NCBI RefSeq assembly: GCF_958298935.1
Contig: NC_084936.1
Location: 1,867,501 to 1,931,500 of the forward strand
Reading direction: 5' to 3'
Length of the DNA stretch: 64,000 nucleotides
Origin: Phragmites australis
Lineage: Eukaryota; Streptophyta; Magnoliopsida; Poales; Poaceae
In this document: positions 1 through 13,336 of the stretch, in pieces
Position numbering within the stretch: the first letter of the stretch is position 1
How the letters are laid out: the number at the start of each line of letters is the position of its first letter
Made by a program: the position numbers and the translations under genes
Notes under the pieces: model-generated
Databases searched by the model: none
Seen by the model: the letters and a program-made list of their open reading frames with translations, nothing else
What the model was told of the DNA's origin: nothing

Positions 1-1058
1 TGTCCATGGGTTACTGTAGCTACAGATATGGACTCTCCTTTTTTATCGGACGGTGTATGTTCACCTTAATATAGAGGACCGTAGCCTCTCCAATGCAGAG
101 GATCTCAGTCCTGCTAGAACTGCATTAAACTTGTTGCAATCATCTATGCGAGGAGGTGATATCTTAAAGAGGGGTGAATTAGGATATTTAGAAATTAATA
201 TTTTTAAAAACTTTATAAGATAAATCTATCTTAATTTCTATCTAAATATACTCTAGATTTATCTAGTGTGTCTACTTTACCACTCAAAAAGGATTATAAA
301 CTACACTAGTAAGATAAATTGTAAATATGTAAATGCAGAAATGTAAATAAGGTAGAGAGATAAACTTAGCATAAATAATTTTTATCCCGTGGTATCGGTA
401 GCACACAAGTCACCCTTAGTCCACGTTGGAGCTCCACAAAGGATATGATCTCGATCATCAAGTCTCTTCCGGTCAAGGCTCTTGAGCTACGAAGTCACCA
501 AGACAATGAGCCACTAAGACGAGGTCTCACTACTAACCTCTCTTTCCGGTCACTTGTGTATCATTTTCACTTCAGAACTTTAGTCACAAAGACAAGGGTC
601 TCCGTGTCCCCGTACAATCTTCTTGCCGCCACTCCACACCAAGTCGGAGGGTCAACAAGTTATCAGCGAGTCACAAAAACTCCAAGACACCGACGTACCT
701 CTCAGTACATGGTTGGATCACTCCTTGATCCACTTTCTAGGTTGCAGCACCTAGCAACACTTCTCTCTAGACCTATAAGCATTAATCATTCTCTAATAGT
801 GTGCTTAATCGCATTGGATGAACACTTTAAGCACTTTGGTGGTTTGGATGTCTTCTTAATTGTATATGAGATTCTCTGGACTCCAGCAGCATATCACACC
901 ATCAAATAACTGAGTGGAGGGGTATTTATAGCTCAGACTTGCCAACTAACTGTTTTTCCAACTAACTCAGAAAATTTGTTAATATCAGATGATCCGGTGA
1001 GAATAATAGTACTAACACTAGATCATTCGGTGAGTACATCTTCAGAAACTAGCCGTTG

Positions 1059-2537
1059 TGTCGGTGTATCAAGAACCAGGGGTCCCTGAGTCCCGAGACC
1101 GGGCCGGCCATCCGCCACGCGTCACCATCCCGCGAGGTCCGCCCCGCGAGATAAGAAGAAGCTAAAGTCCCGGGAGAAGGTGCTCGGGGCCGCCGCCTCT
1201 GGTTCCTGAGCACCCCAGTTCCCCGATGATCCGCGGAGTCCAAGTACCGGGAAGGAAGTGCTCGGGAGAGAGTGCTCGGGGCTGCACGTGGCAGCCCCCG
1301 AGGACTCGGTTCCCCGAAGTTTTCCCCCAGTGCTCGGGAGAGAGTGCTCGGGGCTGCACGTGGCAGCCCCCGAGGACTCGGTTCCCCGAAAGTTTTTCCC
1401 CAGTGCTCGGGAGAGAGTGCTCGGGGCTGCACGTGGCAGCCCCCGAGGACTCGGTTCCCCGAAGGTTTCCCTCAGTGCTCAGGAAAGAGTGCTCGGGGCT
1501 GCACGTGGTAGCCCCCGAGGACTCGGTTCCCCGAAGGTTTCCCCAGTGCTCGGGAGAGAGTGCTCGGGGCTGCACGTGGCAGCCCCCGAGGACTCGGTTC
1601 CCCGAAGGTTCGCGCAAGATCGTCCGACGACCCGAAGGGTCCCGTCGTCGGGGTGTCAACCAGTCAAAGGCCCAATGCCGCATTTAATAGGCACGCGCGG
1701 CCCGACATCCTGACATCCTGACAATCTCAGCTGCCCACGCCCTAGTGTCAGACCCTGCCATGCTCTGGCAGGGGGGCGTGGGTCCATTAAATACACGGGT
1801 CCAGTCCGGTTTCACCCAGGTGCCTCAGGATAACATTGCCAGAATCGAAGCACTCCGCCTGCCACCCTGCCCCGGCAGAAGTGCAAGACAGGGTGGGCGC
1901 ACCGGGCACCTCTGCGGCTGCCCGGTGGGCCCTCTTAATGGCGCCGGAGGACCTCCGCAGTGGCGGGTGGTCGGATGCACGCCGCAATTTTCCACCGCCC
2001 TTGTCACTTCGCCAAGACGGAATGATGACGTCTTTTTCCGTGGCGCCTTGGTATTTGCGCCCCCTCTTTCCCATTCTGGATAAGTCGAGGTCGGCGCGCC
2101 TATAAAAGGAAATGATGGAGAACTCAAGAAAAAGGGAGGAGACAGACGGAAAAATAAGGTGAACAAGGCAAGGAAGCCCAGATCAAAAGGCGAAGAACAT
2201 CACAAATTAGCTCAAGCCAAGCTAGAACAGAGAGCCTCAAGCTCTCTGTAAGCAGCTCACCCCTGTAACCAGATATATCCTTGAAGAATTCCCTTCAAGG
2301 AAAGGTATAGTACTCACACAGGAGTAGGGTGTTACGCCTCCGTGCGGCCCGAACCTGTCTAAACCTCGGCGCACCCATCTTTCTTGCACTAGATCGATCA
2401 TCTCCCACCACCAACCACCGCATTTATTTCCGTTCCCATTTATTTCCCCGACAAACTCGTTCAGGATCATCCCCCCCGGCCGAATCTCTAAAAAGGGGTC
2501 TCTCGGGATCCCTGCGACAGGAGTTCATCCTCCGACA
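1059..2537 (+). mobile_element. GC-rich solo LTR with 5-bp target-site duplication
   Basis: The 1479-bp element begins TGTCGGTG and ends CATCCTCCGACA, so its termini form the short inverted repeat TGTCGG/CCGACA. It is flanked on both sides by the same five bases, CGTTG (1054-1058 and 2538-2542), a perfect target-site duplication. A TATA-like TATAAAAG lies at 2101-2108, and no gag or pol follows, so this is a solo LTR left by recombination between two LTRs. It carries a tandem array (1259-1612). The many open frames on both strands (1049-2166) arise from GC-rich repeats and are not genes. The superfamily (Ty3/gypsy or Ty1/copia) cannot be decided from the LTR alone. Confidence 0.9.
1259..1612. 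repeat. Tandem array of five ~72-bp GC-rich units
   Basis: Units start with TGCTCGGGAGAGAGTGCTCG near 1259, 1331, 1404, 1476 and 1547, giving periods of 72, 73, 72 and 71 bp. Each unit holds the complementary pair GGGGCTGC / GCAGCCCC around ACGTG, so each can fold into a small hairpin. The array lies in the part of the solo LTR upstream of its TATA box. Confidence 0.93.
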
Positions 2538-4939
2538 CGTTGGAACCCCCACTCAAAGCCTCTGTGAACACTGGATAATCCGGTGAGATCTTCAACTACA
2601 TCATCGGACCTTTCGGTAGATAAACTCAAGCCAGACCGCACCACTTCTTTTCTGCAAGAAATGCTCTGGTGCATTGATCTTCAGAGCATCGGACCTTCCG
2701 GTAGGTTGTTCTTAATTTTTCAACACTTGCAGTCGTCTCTGCAAGAAATATTCCGGTGTTATAATCCGGTGTGCGCAAACCAAATATCGGACCATCTGTT
2801 GAGTTAATCTTTAGTTTTCTGCACTTGTATTCTTCTCTACATGAAATACTCTGTGTTACTCAGTGCAGATCACCGGACTATTCGGTGAGGTTCTCAACCT
2901 TCTCCCCTTTTGTCAGAAACACTTCTGTGGTCTCATGTCCTATTCATCGGACTACCTGGTGAGACTATTAGCCTTTGGACAAAATGCTTCAACGATTGTA
3001 AACTCCTCTGCACCGGACCATCTGATAAGGCAAATCTTCTTGAGTTTTTTCTAATGCAGCCAAACTTTATCCCGACTGCGATGCCTTATTCATTTATTGT
3101 ATCTATAAGATCTACTAAAATATATATTTGATAAACATGTTAATCCTATTAACTATGTTATCATTAATCACTAAAATTATAATCATAATCTGATAGAAGC
3201 ATTTTTCTACGATCTATAAGTTGTCTGTTCTCTGTTTAGTGTGTTTACCTTTGACTAAAATGTCTGCGTAGGACCATCTCAAAAAAATAAAAAATAAAAA
3301 CTGTGTAGGCCAGGCCAACCCCAACCAAGTCTCATCTTTGGTCTTGATCACTCTCCTATCAAGCTGGGGAGCCCATGGCCCCCAATAGTGAAATCTTGCC
3401 GGTTGAGTTGATGTCTCTATGATGCAGTTTGGTGAGCAGTGCCTTTTGGTTTATATTTTTGCCTTTTTGGTAGGAGTTAATACGAGATGTTGGATCAGGT
3501 TTGTTTGTGTATCGGTCACACAAGAATTAACAGAAACCGGCCACCAAACCAAACACATGCATGTGATCAACCAACAGATGGGTCGGATTAATGGATGCAC
3601 ACGCCTACCAGACATATCTCTTTTTTTAGTTGTCACGCCAAGTCTCCCCGTTGGTTACCTGGGAAATTATACAAAGAATATGCACTCTAGTCAGTGTTCA
3701 TTTCATGTAGGTAATCTCTCTATTCTCAAATGCGTATTGTTATAGAATGGTTGTAATCAAACTTTTATGATTTATATACACAAAATATTATAATTTATTA
3801 TATAAAATAACGACGGATGTCAAATCAAGATGTGGATAAATGTCATAGCAAAATCCAAGGGTCGAAAATGCCACCCTAGGTCGCACATATGGGTGGTTGG
3901 GATGGCATTTTATTGATCCTTCTGACTTATTATAGTGCAAATAATAAGTGACTATTTGTCAAGTGACAAGGTGCAAAGCTTTCTTCGTCTTTTATTTGTT
4001 GACAAGTGACAACTTGTGCATTCAGCAAAATGGATATGCTAACAATAACTTGTATTCTATACTAGGAGTAGGATTGCCATGAAGAATCTACATCGAATTC
4101 AATAGCGATTGGCAAGCCTAATCGGTATAGTTAAGGACAGTGGCGAACACAGCGAAGTTATGGAGGGGAGGTGGATCTTCTTGGGTATTTGTCGAACACT
4201 AGAAATAGTTTGATGACAATTCCTAATCCAAACACTAACCACACTTTATTCTTATTCTGATCATGGTTTCTTCCTAAACCAATTCTAATGGTTAAAATTT
4301 TAGTGATAATCCTAGTTTTGGGTTCATATTTCTTATTCTGATCGTGATGAAACGGGTTCGAGTGTGGCATGTTCTTGTTCCTTTTACCTGTTTTCTTTTC
4401 CAAAATTATTCTTTCCTTCCACTTAAATTATTATCCTAAACTAATACGTTCTACCTTACATTTTTTAACTTAAATTTTCTTTCTATAATATAGAATTATG
4501 CCCTCTATTTGAGCTTTCCATCGCTATTTTCTGTAAAAGAAGATAAAAGTCCAACTTTCATCTGTCCCTGGAAATTTGGAGCTAGATCCATGCATGACTG
4601 CACCTACTGTGGTTGTCTTTTGGGCCAGGCCGACGATCTTTTGCTAGTTCTAGCCCAAAACGCAAATAAGCAATCGTATCATGTGGGAATATCCTCTAAA
4701 AAAATATCGCATGGGAATAAAGCATAAAGTTTGAGAAGTTCTACGACATGATCGAATGCATTGATCTACTTGAAATTAGAACCACATGAAAAAAAGAAAC
4801 CGCATCAAATTTCCTTGTATACTGTAGGCAATTTTTTTTTTTTAAAACCCCAGACGAGTTCATGACATTTCCAGTTACCCTGTATACCTCCTTTGGTCTT
4901 ATTGGCAGTAATCTAACGTGCTGTTTGGATATTGATTCA

Positions 4940-6334
4940 CGTAGGATCGAGATAAGTGATTAGAGAATAGTGAATATATGTTTAATAATTTTTTTAAATA
5001 GATGATCTACTCTTTATTCATCTAACGTTTATCAAAAACGTACAAACGGAAGCATAAACTTTAGATAGACAAAGCAAGAAAGAAATATGACTCCACGGAT
5101 AAAATATGAACCATAGGCTCTATTCAAGATCATTCTATATGTCTTTGTGCACAAAAAATTGAAAATTGAATGAAGAACAAAACAAAAGGACAGTCACCGA
5201 AAGAAGCAACTCTCTAAATTAATGGTCTAGAGTTAAGAAGATTCAAGACCCTCTTAAATAAATGAGTATATAAACGTTTATGCCTCTAGCAATAAGAAGA
5301 ATTACTTCACAATTGTGAAAAAAATTACAGCTCAAAAATAAAAATAAAAATAAAAATCATAACTGAAACAGAAAAACTTACAAACTTGTAAGGAAAACAA
5401 TAAAGAGAGACTAGAAGGAGGAGACTTTAATTATATGCAAAAACATAAATTTCATTGCTCAAATAGATCAATCCTATTTTAGATGGATTACAAAGATTTT
5501 TTTTCAAAAACTCTCACATATTACATAAGCTAAGCACTTATCTTTCTCTACTCTAAAATCTTAGCACTAAGCTCTAAAATGGATGGCACAAGAAGCTCAA
5601 GTGGCTGGTTCAAACTCTCTCATAGCCTAAGAAATTTGACTCCTAAGTTTCCTAGATTGTTACTAAAATATTCATCTCTTTTAGTACACTTATCTACTAC
5701 CGAGTGTATTTTGATCTATTTCTTACTCCGTCCATCGAACAGCTGCGGCGCCTTTACGACTTAGCTTCGTCTCAACGCAAGCTTCGCGATGGTGCCATAC
5801 TCCTTCAATCCTTTCACAGTTTTAAAGCCAACCGTGAAACCCTATGCACGCTTCTCAAAGCATGACTCGTCACTTGCTTACACCTTAAGCAAAGCACTCT
5901 GATGTCGACACGTGTACTCCATCTTGTGATCTTGACCGCCTACAAATCTCTCCCGCTATCGATCCCTCGGGCTGTCTTGTCACCTGCACCGGCATCCCTT
6001 TTGCTTGACTTTATCAACATACCGTCTTCATTCTCCGTTTCATGCTTTGCTTGATCTCTACGTTTACAGCTAAGATCACCCTTGACTCCGCCTGACCTCC
6101 TTGATTGTCCAACACCCAGCACCCGTTTAGCTTCGATCATCTGCCGTCGACCGCTAAGTTGCACCTATCACCTGCACACTATAAGACAAGCAAACATATT
6201 TTTTAACTCCAGTTAATCCGTAATCAAAATGCTCAAATCAAGCCCAAGCAATCTAAAATTCGACAAATCAAATCAATAACCTTATCAATCACTCATTATA
6301 TATAAACTAAGATATATTTTAACTTATTTTCTCA
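4940..6334 (-). mobile_element. Solo LTR of family X, reverse orientation
   Basis: This stretch is the reverse complement of the LTR at 54817-56443 through its length. Shared landmarks include the TAGGATC terminus, 'CCGCCTACAAATCTCTCCC', 'GATCCCTCGGG', and the AATGAGTG-side terminus ending in CTCA (TGAG on the minus strand). The left end reads CGTAGG where TGTAGG is expected, consistent with one decayed base. The flanks ATTCA (4935-4939) and ATTCT (6335-6339) match at four of five positions, a plausible eroded target-site duplication. No internal retroelement genes accompany it. Length is about 1395 bp. Confidence 0.75.
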
Positions 6335-7199
6335 ATTCTCTTATGTACCCAAGCAAATTCGATTATAGCCCAAAAACTTGGCGTGTTTGAAGTCAGATTT
6401 TGGTCATGAAAATAAAAATGGCAATGATCATACCAAGCTAAGCCAACCCAATGGCACAAAACAACCGCCCCGATTTTAGTTTGGTTTGATCAACATCGAT
6501 TTTTTGCTAAGAATTTGGCATTGCCAAAACTTTGGCTTGGCGACCCAGAGCACAAACAAAACAATACACAAATGGATAAAGGACGCAAAGATGTACTGTG
6601 GAAACCGAATTGGGTAAAGAAGTTGGATTTCATCGATAGCCGGCTTGGAGATCTCCAAATCAAAATATCATACAAGCTGACAATCCACTCCTGGTTCACA
6701 CGGGAATCTAGGAGCCTGATCCTAACCAAACACCTCCAAATTCTATGTTGCCCCGCAAAGGAAGATATAATCCATGCTCAAAAGTAGCATCCAAGCACAC
6801 AACTAATTTCAAAATCGTCTTGTGTATAGTCTTACCTAGAATAAAGTGTTTTTAAGTTCTACTTTTCAGAGATGAGAATCAAAACCCAGAATCACAAGCT
6901 ACTATAAAACTGATCATGTACTCTACCACTCGAAACTTGTCGTCGCTGCCATTTTAATCCTAGAGTTGCCTCCCAGTAGACGGAGATCGACCGTGCACTC
7001 TACCTCTCGCATAATCCGTGCACTCTACCGTGTGATCACATACTCGCATAATCCGTGCACTCTAACTCTCGAAACTCATTGTCGGTGTTATTTTTCTTTT
7101 TTAATCAAGTCGGTGCCATTTTTCACCTAAAATTGTGATGAACCTATTTATTCTCCCAAATTGCAAGACAAGCTCAAACAACAATAACAAAGCACGAGA
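6335..7199. other. AT-rich intergenic DNA upstream of the WDR26-like gene
   Basis: No convincing gene, RNA or complete mobile element was seen. The short phrase 'ataatccgtgcactcta' occurs twice (around 7010 and 7050), a small local duplication. Confidence 0.5.
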
Positions 7200-9170
7200 T
7201 TAGGAGAGAGAAACAGAAGGAGAGATCCACAAGGTACCATTTCTCTCTCTAACTCAATCTCAATCTCTCTCTAGTCTACCCTGGTTTCTCTCTCTTGGTG
7301 CTGTGTGAATGTCCCGTCCCTCTTTGCATCCCTGCCTGCCTGCCCTTTTCTATTCAGTCGGTTCCCCTCTCCCAAGCCAAACACCACCACCCCTCTCCCT
7401 CCCTCCCCTTCCTTCCCCTCGCCGCTCGCCGCTTTCCCCACCCAATCCGTCCGTCGGGCCACCTGCTCTCCGCCGGGGCGGGCGATTCCCCGGAGATTCC
7501 GCGCGATTCGGGGCTTTCCTCGGGGTTTCTCGGCGAATCGGCGGGGATCGGGCCCCCCGGGCTGGAGGTCAGGGCCTTCTGGTCGCCAACCCGTGCTCTG
7601 CCTGTTGCTGCTTGGTGCCTGGCTTGTTGGGGGTGGGGGGGGGGGTCTGGGTACTTGCGTGCGGCGGTTGCTGTTGCGTCGGTGCGTCTACGTGCGATGA
7701 ACAGATGAACTTGCTCGAGAACTGGTTTTGGGTGGGGAGATTCGATGATCGGTTCCTATCAGGACGCCGTCTGCTGAGTTTCCTTATGAGATGTGGGGAG
7801 TAGATTGCACAGGGGTATAAGTAGGTTGCTAGTTCTTGGTAATCGATTAAGCAGTAATAACTGCAGGAGTAGATTGCTAACAGGATTCTACTTGTTGCCT
7901 TTAATGACTTTGTGGCGATCCATTTGGTATGATTTGGTTGAGGAACCATGTGTGCTGTGTGTGTGGAACGTGTGGAGTGGAAGGAATGATGCGTGAAAAG
8001 TAGCATTGCGAGGACAACAGAGAATTGTGGATGTTGCTCGGCAGTATATGCGCAAAAAAAAAAAAAATGGATTGAGCTGTTTGTTGGAGAAATTTTGGAT
8101 TACCCAAACGATATGTCTTCGGCAGTATAATTGTTGTTTGACCTAAAATTACAACCTGACGCAACTTATATGCATCCATATGTCAATGTGCTTGGTAGAA
8201 CTTTACCCTCTATAGGTGTCGCAAATGGAATAGGTAGAGAATTGTTGGCTGCTAGGAAGGTTGCCAGTGTGAAACTTGTAGAACTTTCACCGATTGGAAT
8301 CTACCAGGGTATATCAAGCGTTGTACATTTCTGTAAGTATGATTTACTGGACTAGAGCAGATCATGTTGTCACTATTAGGATCAAGTAATAGCAGGTGAT
8401 CACCATTGCCCATCAGGGGTTTCTTCTATGATGTTGGTTGGCCACATTGTAGCAATGTTCTTTTAGTTTTTGTAAAGCCTGACAGAAGCTAGTGTTGTCA
8501 TGGCTTTTCTTTGAACTACGCAGCCTAATTGTTGCCCTGCTTTTGATTTGTCTATAGTATGTGCTGAAAGCAATCTGATAATTCTATCTTGACAGGAAAG
8601 AGTCTTACTAGCTTCAGATATAAAGATTAATGACCAAAATCTATGGTGCCCTTTGTTGAGTAGCACATGAGTGTTTTTTCTTCCTTATGGAGTGATATAC
8701 AGTCAGAACCCAGAATGAAATTTGTAACGGGGCCAATGAAGTTTTTTTTGTTCATAATGTTCAACCTGTACCATCTCTGAGATTTAAGTACATGATTTAT
8801 CCCCAACTAACTTGGGAGTGGAGGCTTTGTTGGTGGTGGTGGTGGTTAAGCCTTGTCGTGTGGTATGTATTATGTACAGTAGGGTTGGTTTGTCACTTTG
8901 GCTCACTGCAATGTGTTCCTTGCATTATTCCTTGTTCTGTTTATTTATTGTATTTATGCAAATTCTTCTGGTGGGTATGCACTACAATTTGTACAAAGGT
9001 TGAGATAGAACATTGGCCTTGTTTGATAATCCGTGAATCACGCTCTTTACTTGGTCTTCTCTGCAGAAACCTCCATTTGTTCTGCGTAACTCTTTGGAAC
9101 ATTTTATTTGGAGCTTGCATAACATCACCTTCCCTGAAGTAAAAAATATATGGGCTGATTTTGGCATTTC
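7200..9170 (+). promoter_or_regulatory. Promoter-proximal region and spliced 5' leader of the WDR26-like gene
   Basis: A CT-rich stretch at 7236-7275 and a GC-rich block (about 7300-7690) look like a transcription start and first, non-coding exon. A long AT-rich intron follows. An acceptor (TTCTCTGCAG) ends at 9066, leaving 104 bp of leader before the start codon at 9171. The donor is not certain; GGAG/GTCAGG near 7567 is one candidate. Open frames of 130-164 codons in the GC-rich block have no recognisable similarity and are best read as leader. Confidence 0.55.
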
Positions 9171-12100
9171 ATGGGAGGTTTTGAAGATGATGAACCACCC
9201 TCAAAACGCGCAAGAGCATCCTCAGTAGAATCCACAAGTTTGCCTGACTGTTTCTCTTTCTCGAAATCTGCCAATCCTTTGGGAAGTACAATGGCTAGAC
9301 CTTTGCCTTCCCAAGGGAAAGAAGTTATGGTTGGTTCTAAAGGTGTTATTAAGAGGGAGGAATTTGTCAGGATAATCACAAAAACTCTGTATAGTCTTGG
9401 ATATGAAAAAACAGGAGCAGTTTTGGAGGAAGAATCAGGGATAACTTTGCATACCCCTATGGTGAATTTTTTCAGAAAGCAGGTGATTGATGGGAATTGG
9501 GATAATGCAGTGGTTACCTTGAATAAGATTGGCCTTCTGGATGAAAACATTGTGAAATCTGCTGCATTTTTGATATTGGAGCAGAAATTCTTCGAACTTC
9601 TGAGAAATGACAACATCATGGGTGCTATGAAGACGTTACAAAGTGAAATTACACCCCTTGGTGTCAATAGAAAAAGAGTACATGAACTGTCGAGTTGTAT
9701 AATTTCTTGTTCTCCACAGCAGGTGTTCCTTGGTTTTTCAAAGCTTGGCATTGATTCTTCTAGTTCACGGCTGAAGCTCCTGGAGGAATTGCAAAAGGTG
9801 CTCCCTCCGACTGTTATGGTACCAGAGAGGAGGTTAGAGAATTTAGTTGAGCAAGCACTTACTGTACAACGAGATGCTTGCTATTTCCATAATTCTATTG
9901 ATGGGTTGTCACTCTACATTGATCATCACTGTGGGAAGGATCAGATACCATCTCGCACGCTACAGGTAAAAAACCGATGCTGGTGCATACTTCAGTTTTG
10001 CTTTCCTTGCTTGTTTGAATATATTGTTTTAAATCAAAGTTGTCTACTTGCTCGGAGTGCATATGCACCCACATAAGCACTAGTGCTATGTCTACTGCTG
10101 AGCTGCGCTGCTGAGCCACTCATTCTTGTCTTGTTTCGTCACTTGTAGATTATACTGCTCAATGGTTCTCTTTTTTGTATTTGACTACCATAATCTATAT
10201 TTGTTCTGCGGATGTTGGATTATGAAATACAACAATTTGAATGAAAGCATTGAAAGTCCCAACTTCCATGTTGCAGTTTGCGAATCTGAAGGCATGATCC
10301 AGCTTTATATCATGTAACCTCTTAAGCTTCCTTCCAGCCGCACCCCTCCTTCCCCTTGGTCCATCCATATCGCTCTATTTCCTTCAGCCCCTACCGCTTC
10401 TCCCCTTTTCTCGTCCTCTGTTGCCAAATAGTTATTTGTATAATTCAGGTTACTATAGAGGTATCTTTGTGAGAAAAAGATTAGACAAGAGCCGAGGGCT
10501 GCTTATCTTTGTGCTTCATGAAAATATTCTATTAGCTGAGGTTAAGTTTTCTTCGTTAAGAAACAGATAATTCATTCTGAGTAAAACAAAAATAGAAACA
10601 CCAAAACTCGCATTACGTCATTCTTTGCTTTCAATTGAAACCGGCCTTGAAGTTAGAGACTAATCTTTTCAGGTAGCTGCATATCTTAAATTTTTCTGGT
10701 TCTAATCTACAAATAAAAAACTGTTGCAGGTTTTGCATGCACACCATGATGAAGTGTGGTTTCTCCAATTTTCAAACAATGGGAAGTATTTAGCTTCAGC
10801 ATCAAATGATAAATCCGCAATCATATGGGAGGTAAACATGCGAACCTATGCTTCTAACGTGTTCTGTTTCTCATGATCTGTGTACAAACGAAGTGGCCTA
10901 TCCCTTAGTTTCTTATTCTGCACCTCATGTCAAGAACTGAACTTGCCCAATTTTACTAATGTTTTTCATTCCCTGGTGTTTACTTCGTTCCGTTGAGTTC
11001 TGAAATACTTCTTTATTTTCAAAAAGAAGCCAGAACTTTGCCATTTCATACGATTATTTTCCTCAAAGCCTACTGCAGACTTGCATCCTATTTACTTCGG
11101 AAACAAAGGAAATTTAATGTAGACGTTTGTCAAGTTTGCTCCCTAGCTTGTATCCTGCCACTTCTCTATGCTATTTGTTGAACATGAAAGTGTCATGTCC
11201 CCATTCGGTTACATTTCAGCCCATCTTACAATTCCACAGCCATGAAAGTTGGTCCTTGTGCACATGAGGTGCGGCTTAATTAGTGGATCTGGATGTTGTT
11301 GTGTTTTTTATGGTTGAGGACTTTAGGCTACCCCATCTCAAAAATTTTAAACATTTTTCTAGAATAACAATTTCAGCATGTCATCTTCAAAGCTTAAACC
11401 CCTTAAGATCTTGTATGCAACAGCTGGACATCAAATAAGTTTAGATATTTCTGACCATATAATTATTTATGGATTGAAAAGAAGGGTGCAGGTTGGGGTG
11501 TAGTCCTTGTCGTTTCCAATACAGGTAGAAATTTTCCATCCTGTATTTTTGTTACTGATAAAGGAAGCTGTCTTTTAATTTCTACTTTGAGTCTGTGTTT
11601 TCTCTTTTGTTATTGACCAATGCGTGGAGTTTACTTTTTCGATTATCTCTTCATGCAATATTGTTTTCATATCGTAGGTCGATGAAGATGGAGAGGTATT
11701 ACCGAAGCACACGTTGTGTGGTCATGAGAAGTCGGTGATGATGGTTGCGTGGAGCCCTGATGATCGCCAGCTTCTCACATGTGGAATGGAAGAAACCATC
11801 CGACGCTGGGATGTTGAGTCTGGCAAATGTCTTCATATTTATGAAAAGCCTGGCCTTGGTTTAATATCGTGTGCTTGGTTTCCAGATGGAAAGCAAATAT
11901 TGTCTGGTCTAACCGATCAAAACTTTTGCATTTGGGATTTAGATGGTAAAGAAGTAGATTGCTGGAAAGGGCAGAGATCATCAAAAACATCTGATTTTGC
12001 CGTAGCAAAAGATGGAAAGCTTATAATAAGCATGAATAGGGAGTGCACAATTCTTTTATTTGATAGAGAGACAAAACAAGAGAGGCTAATTGAAGAGGAT

Positions 12101-13336
12101 CATACGATCACTTCATTTTCTCTATCAGAAGATGGTGATTTCTTGCTTGTAAATCTTACAAGTGAGGAGATTCATTTGTGGAACATAAGGAATGGCCCTA
12201 TTCGAGTCAATCAGTACAGTGGCCATAAGCGCAGCCGGTTTGTGATAAGGTCTTGTTTTGGTGGATCTGAGCAGGCGTTTATTGCTAGTGGGAGTGAAGA
12301 TTCACAGGTATGATGATTGCTTTGTGACTACCTATGGCTATATAACTAATATTATGGATGCACTTAAATTTTGTTTTCTTTGTGTGCCATTTCTATTAAT
12401 TTGCGCTGCTCCCGGACAAATGCCATTGTAGACAAATTACATTTGTCATCTGACTAGTCAAATCTGCTGGAGAATGTAGAGACCACGTTGTCATTTCGAC
12501 CATCCTGAATGCATTGCGTTCTTCTTTTGTATATGATAAAACATCATGAGATCTAGATCTAGAACTCTTTTGGTAACTTGAACCTTGTTTCAGGGGGCAC
12601 TTATGTCTAGGTCTGTTATCCAGATTTATGATAATTTAATATGCATCTGTATATCTGTCTATGCGCATGCCAGTTACCACCAGTTTTCTTCAATACATTC
12701 GATATGCAGTTGATTTATTTTTAGGGTAAGAGATGTCAATATAAACTGTAGAGTTTAATCGGTTGGAATTATTAGTGTCTTCCAAATTAAGTGCTTTTAC
12801 TTATGAACTGTTACTTCAATGGATTTAATGGAGGCATGTAGTAATGGCGTCCATACATCTGATAGGCAGTAGTAATATGAAAAGGGGGGAAATTTGCTAC
12901 GTTGCATATTGCTTCAGTAAAAATTTGTTAGATCTTAAAGTAGTTATGGAAAATGGAAGATTTGGCTTTTGCAGTGTCTAGCGGTTGGAAAATAGAAATT
13001 TGTTCTCCCGTCTCCTGCAAGTGCCCTTAAAGTAATTATGTGCAATATTTTTCTTATTTCCAGGTCTATATATGGCATAGAGCCACCGGTGATCTCATTG
13101 AGACTCTGCCTGGTCACTCCGGCACAGTCAACTGCGTAAGCTGGAATCCTGCAAACCCACACATGCTCGCATCGGCAAGCGATGATCATACAATTCGTAT
13201 ATGGGGGGCAAAGAAGGCCAGTCTGAAGCGCAAGGATGTTGGCAGCAGCAGCAGCAGCAGTAATGGGATCCACGCAAATGGAAATGCCCATGGCAACGGT
13301 TTCGTTCACCAGTGCAATGGGAACAGCAGCAAATGA
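9171..13336 (+). CDS. LisH-CTLH-WD40 protein, WDR26/GID7-like
   Basis: Four coding exons join in frame: 9171-9965, 10730-10831, 11678-12307 and 13064-13336 (1800 nt, 599 aa); all internal junctions are phase 0 with GT-AG introns. The N-terminus has a basic SKRAR patch (11-15). A LisH motif lies at about 62-94 ([20 protein letters not shown]), followed by a CTLH region (about 96-155). The second half holds WD40 repeats, visible as [36 protein letters not shown] units, [22 protein letters not shown] and [23 protein letters not shown]. This order is that of WDR26 in animals and GID7 in yeast, a scaffold subunit of the CTLH/GID E3 ubiquitin ligase; plant homologues are known to bind RanBPM-like proteins. 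The C-terminus is a Ser/Asn-rich tail. The CDS looks intact. Assignment to the family is firm; the plant substrate is unknown. Confidence 0.93.

Larger units (their letters stand above)
145..3202 (-). mobile_element. Old LTR ('Y'-like family) interrupted by a younger solo LTR
   Basis: The stretch starts near an 'AAGAGGGGTGAATTAGGATATT' type motif and ends near 'CATTAATCACTAAAAT'. Both match, in the same order, the ends of the cleaner solo LTR at 58684-60251. Between them are scattered short 'ATCCGGTGA / TCGGACCTTCCGG' motifs like those of that LTR. The unit is split by the solo LTR at 1059-2537. Orientation is taken from the similarity to the copy at 58.7 kb. Exact ends and a target-site duplication could not be defined, so both coordinates are approximate. 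No intact protein-coding gene is visible; the 154-codon open frame at 445-909 lies wholly inside the LTR sequence. Confidence 0.6.

Noticed and set aside
1259..1612. Possible CRISPR-like array
   Set aside because: Units are contiguous, with no unique spacers, in plant nuclear DNA inside a solo LTR.
1049..1713. Several 80-170-codon open frames on both strands
   Set aside because: They run through the 72-bp tandem array in every frame and repeat the same residues each unit; translation artefacts of a GC-rich repeat.
7295..7803. Overlapping 130-164-codon frames upstream of the WDR26-like gene
   Set aside because: All three forward frames stay open through the same GC-rich Pro/Arg region, which fits a leader exon rather than a protein.
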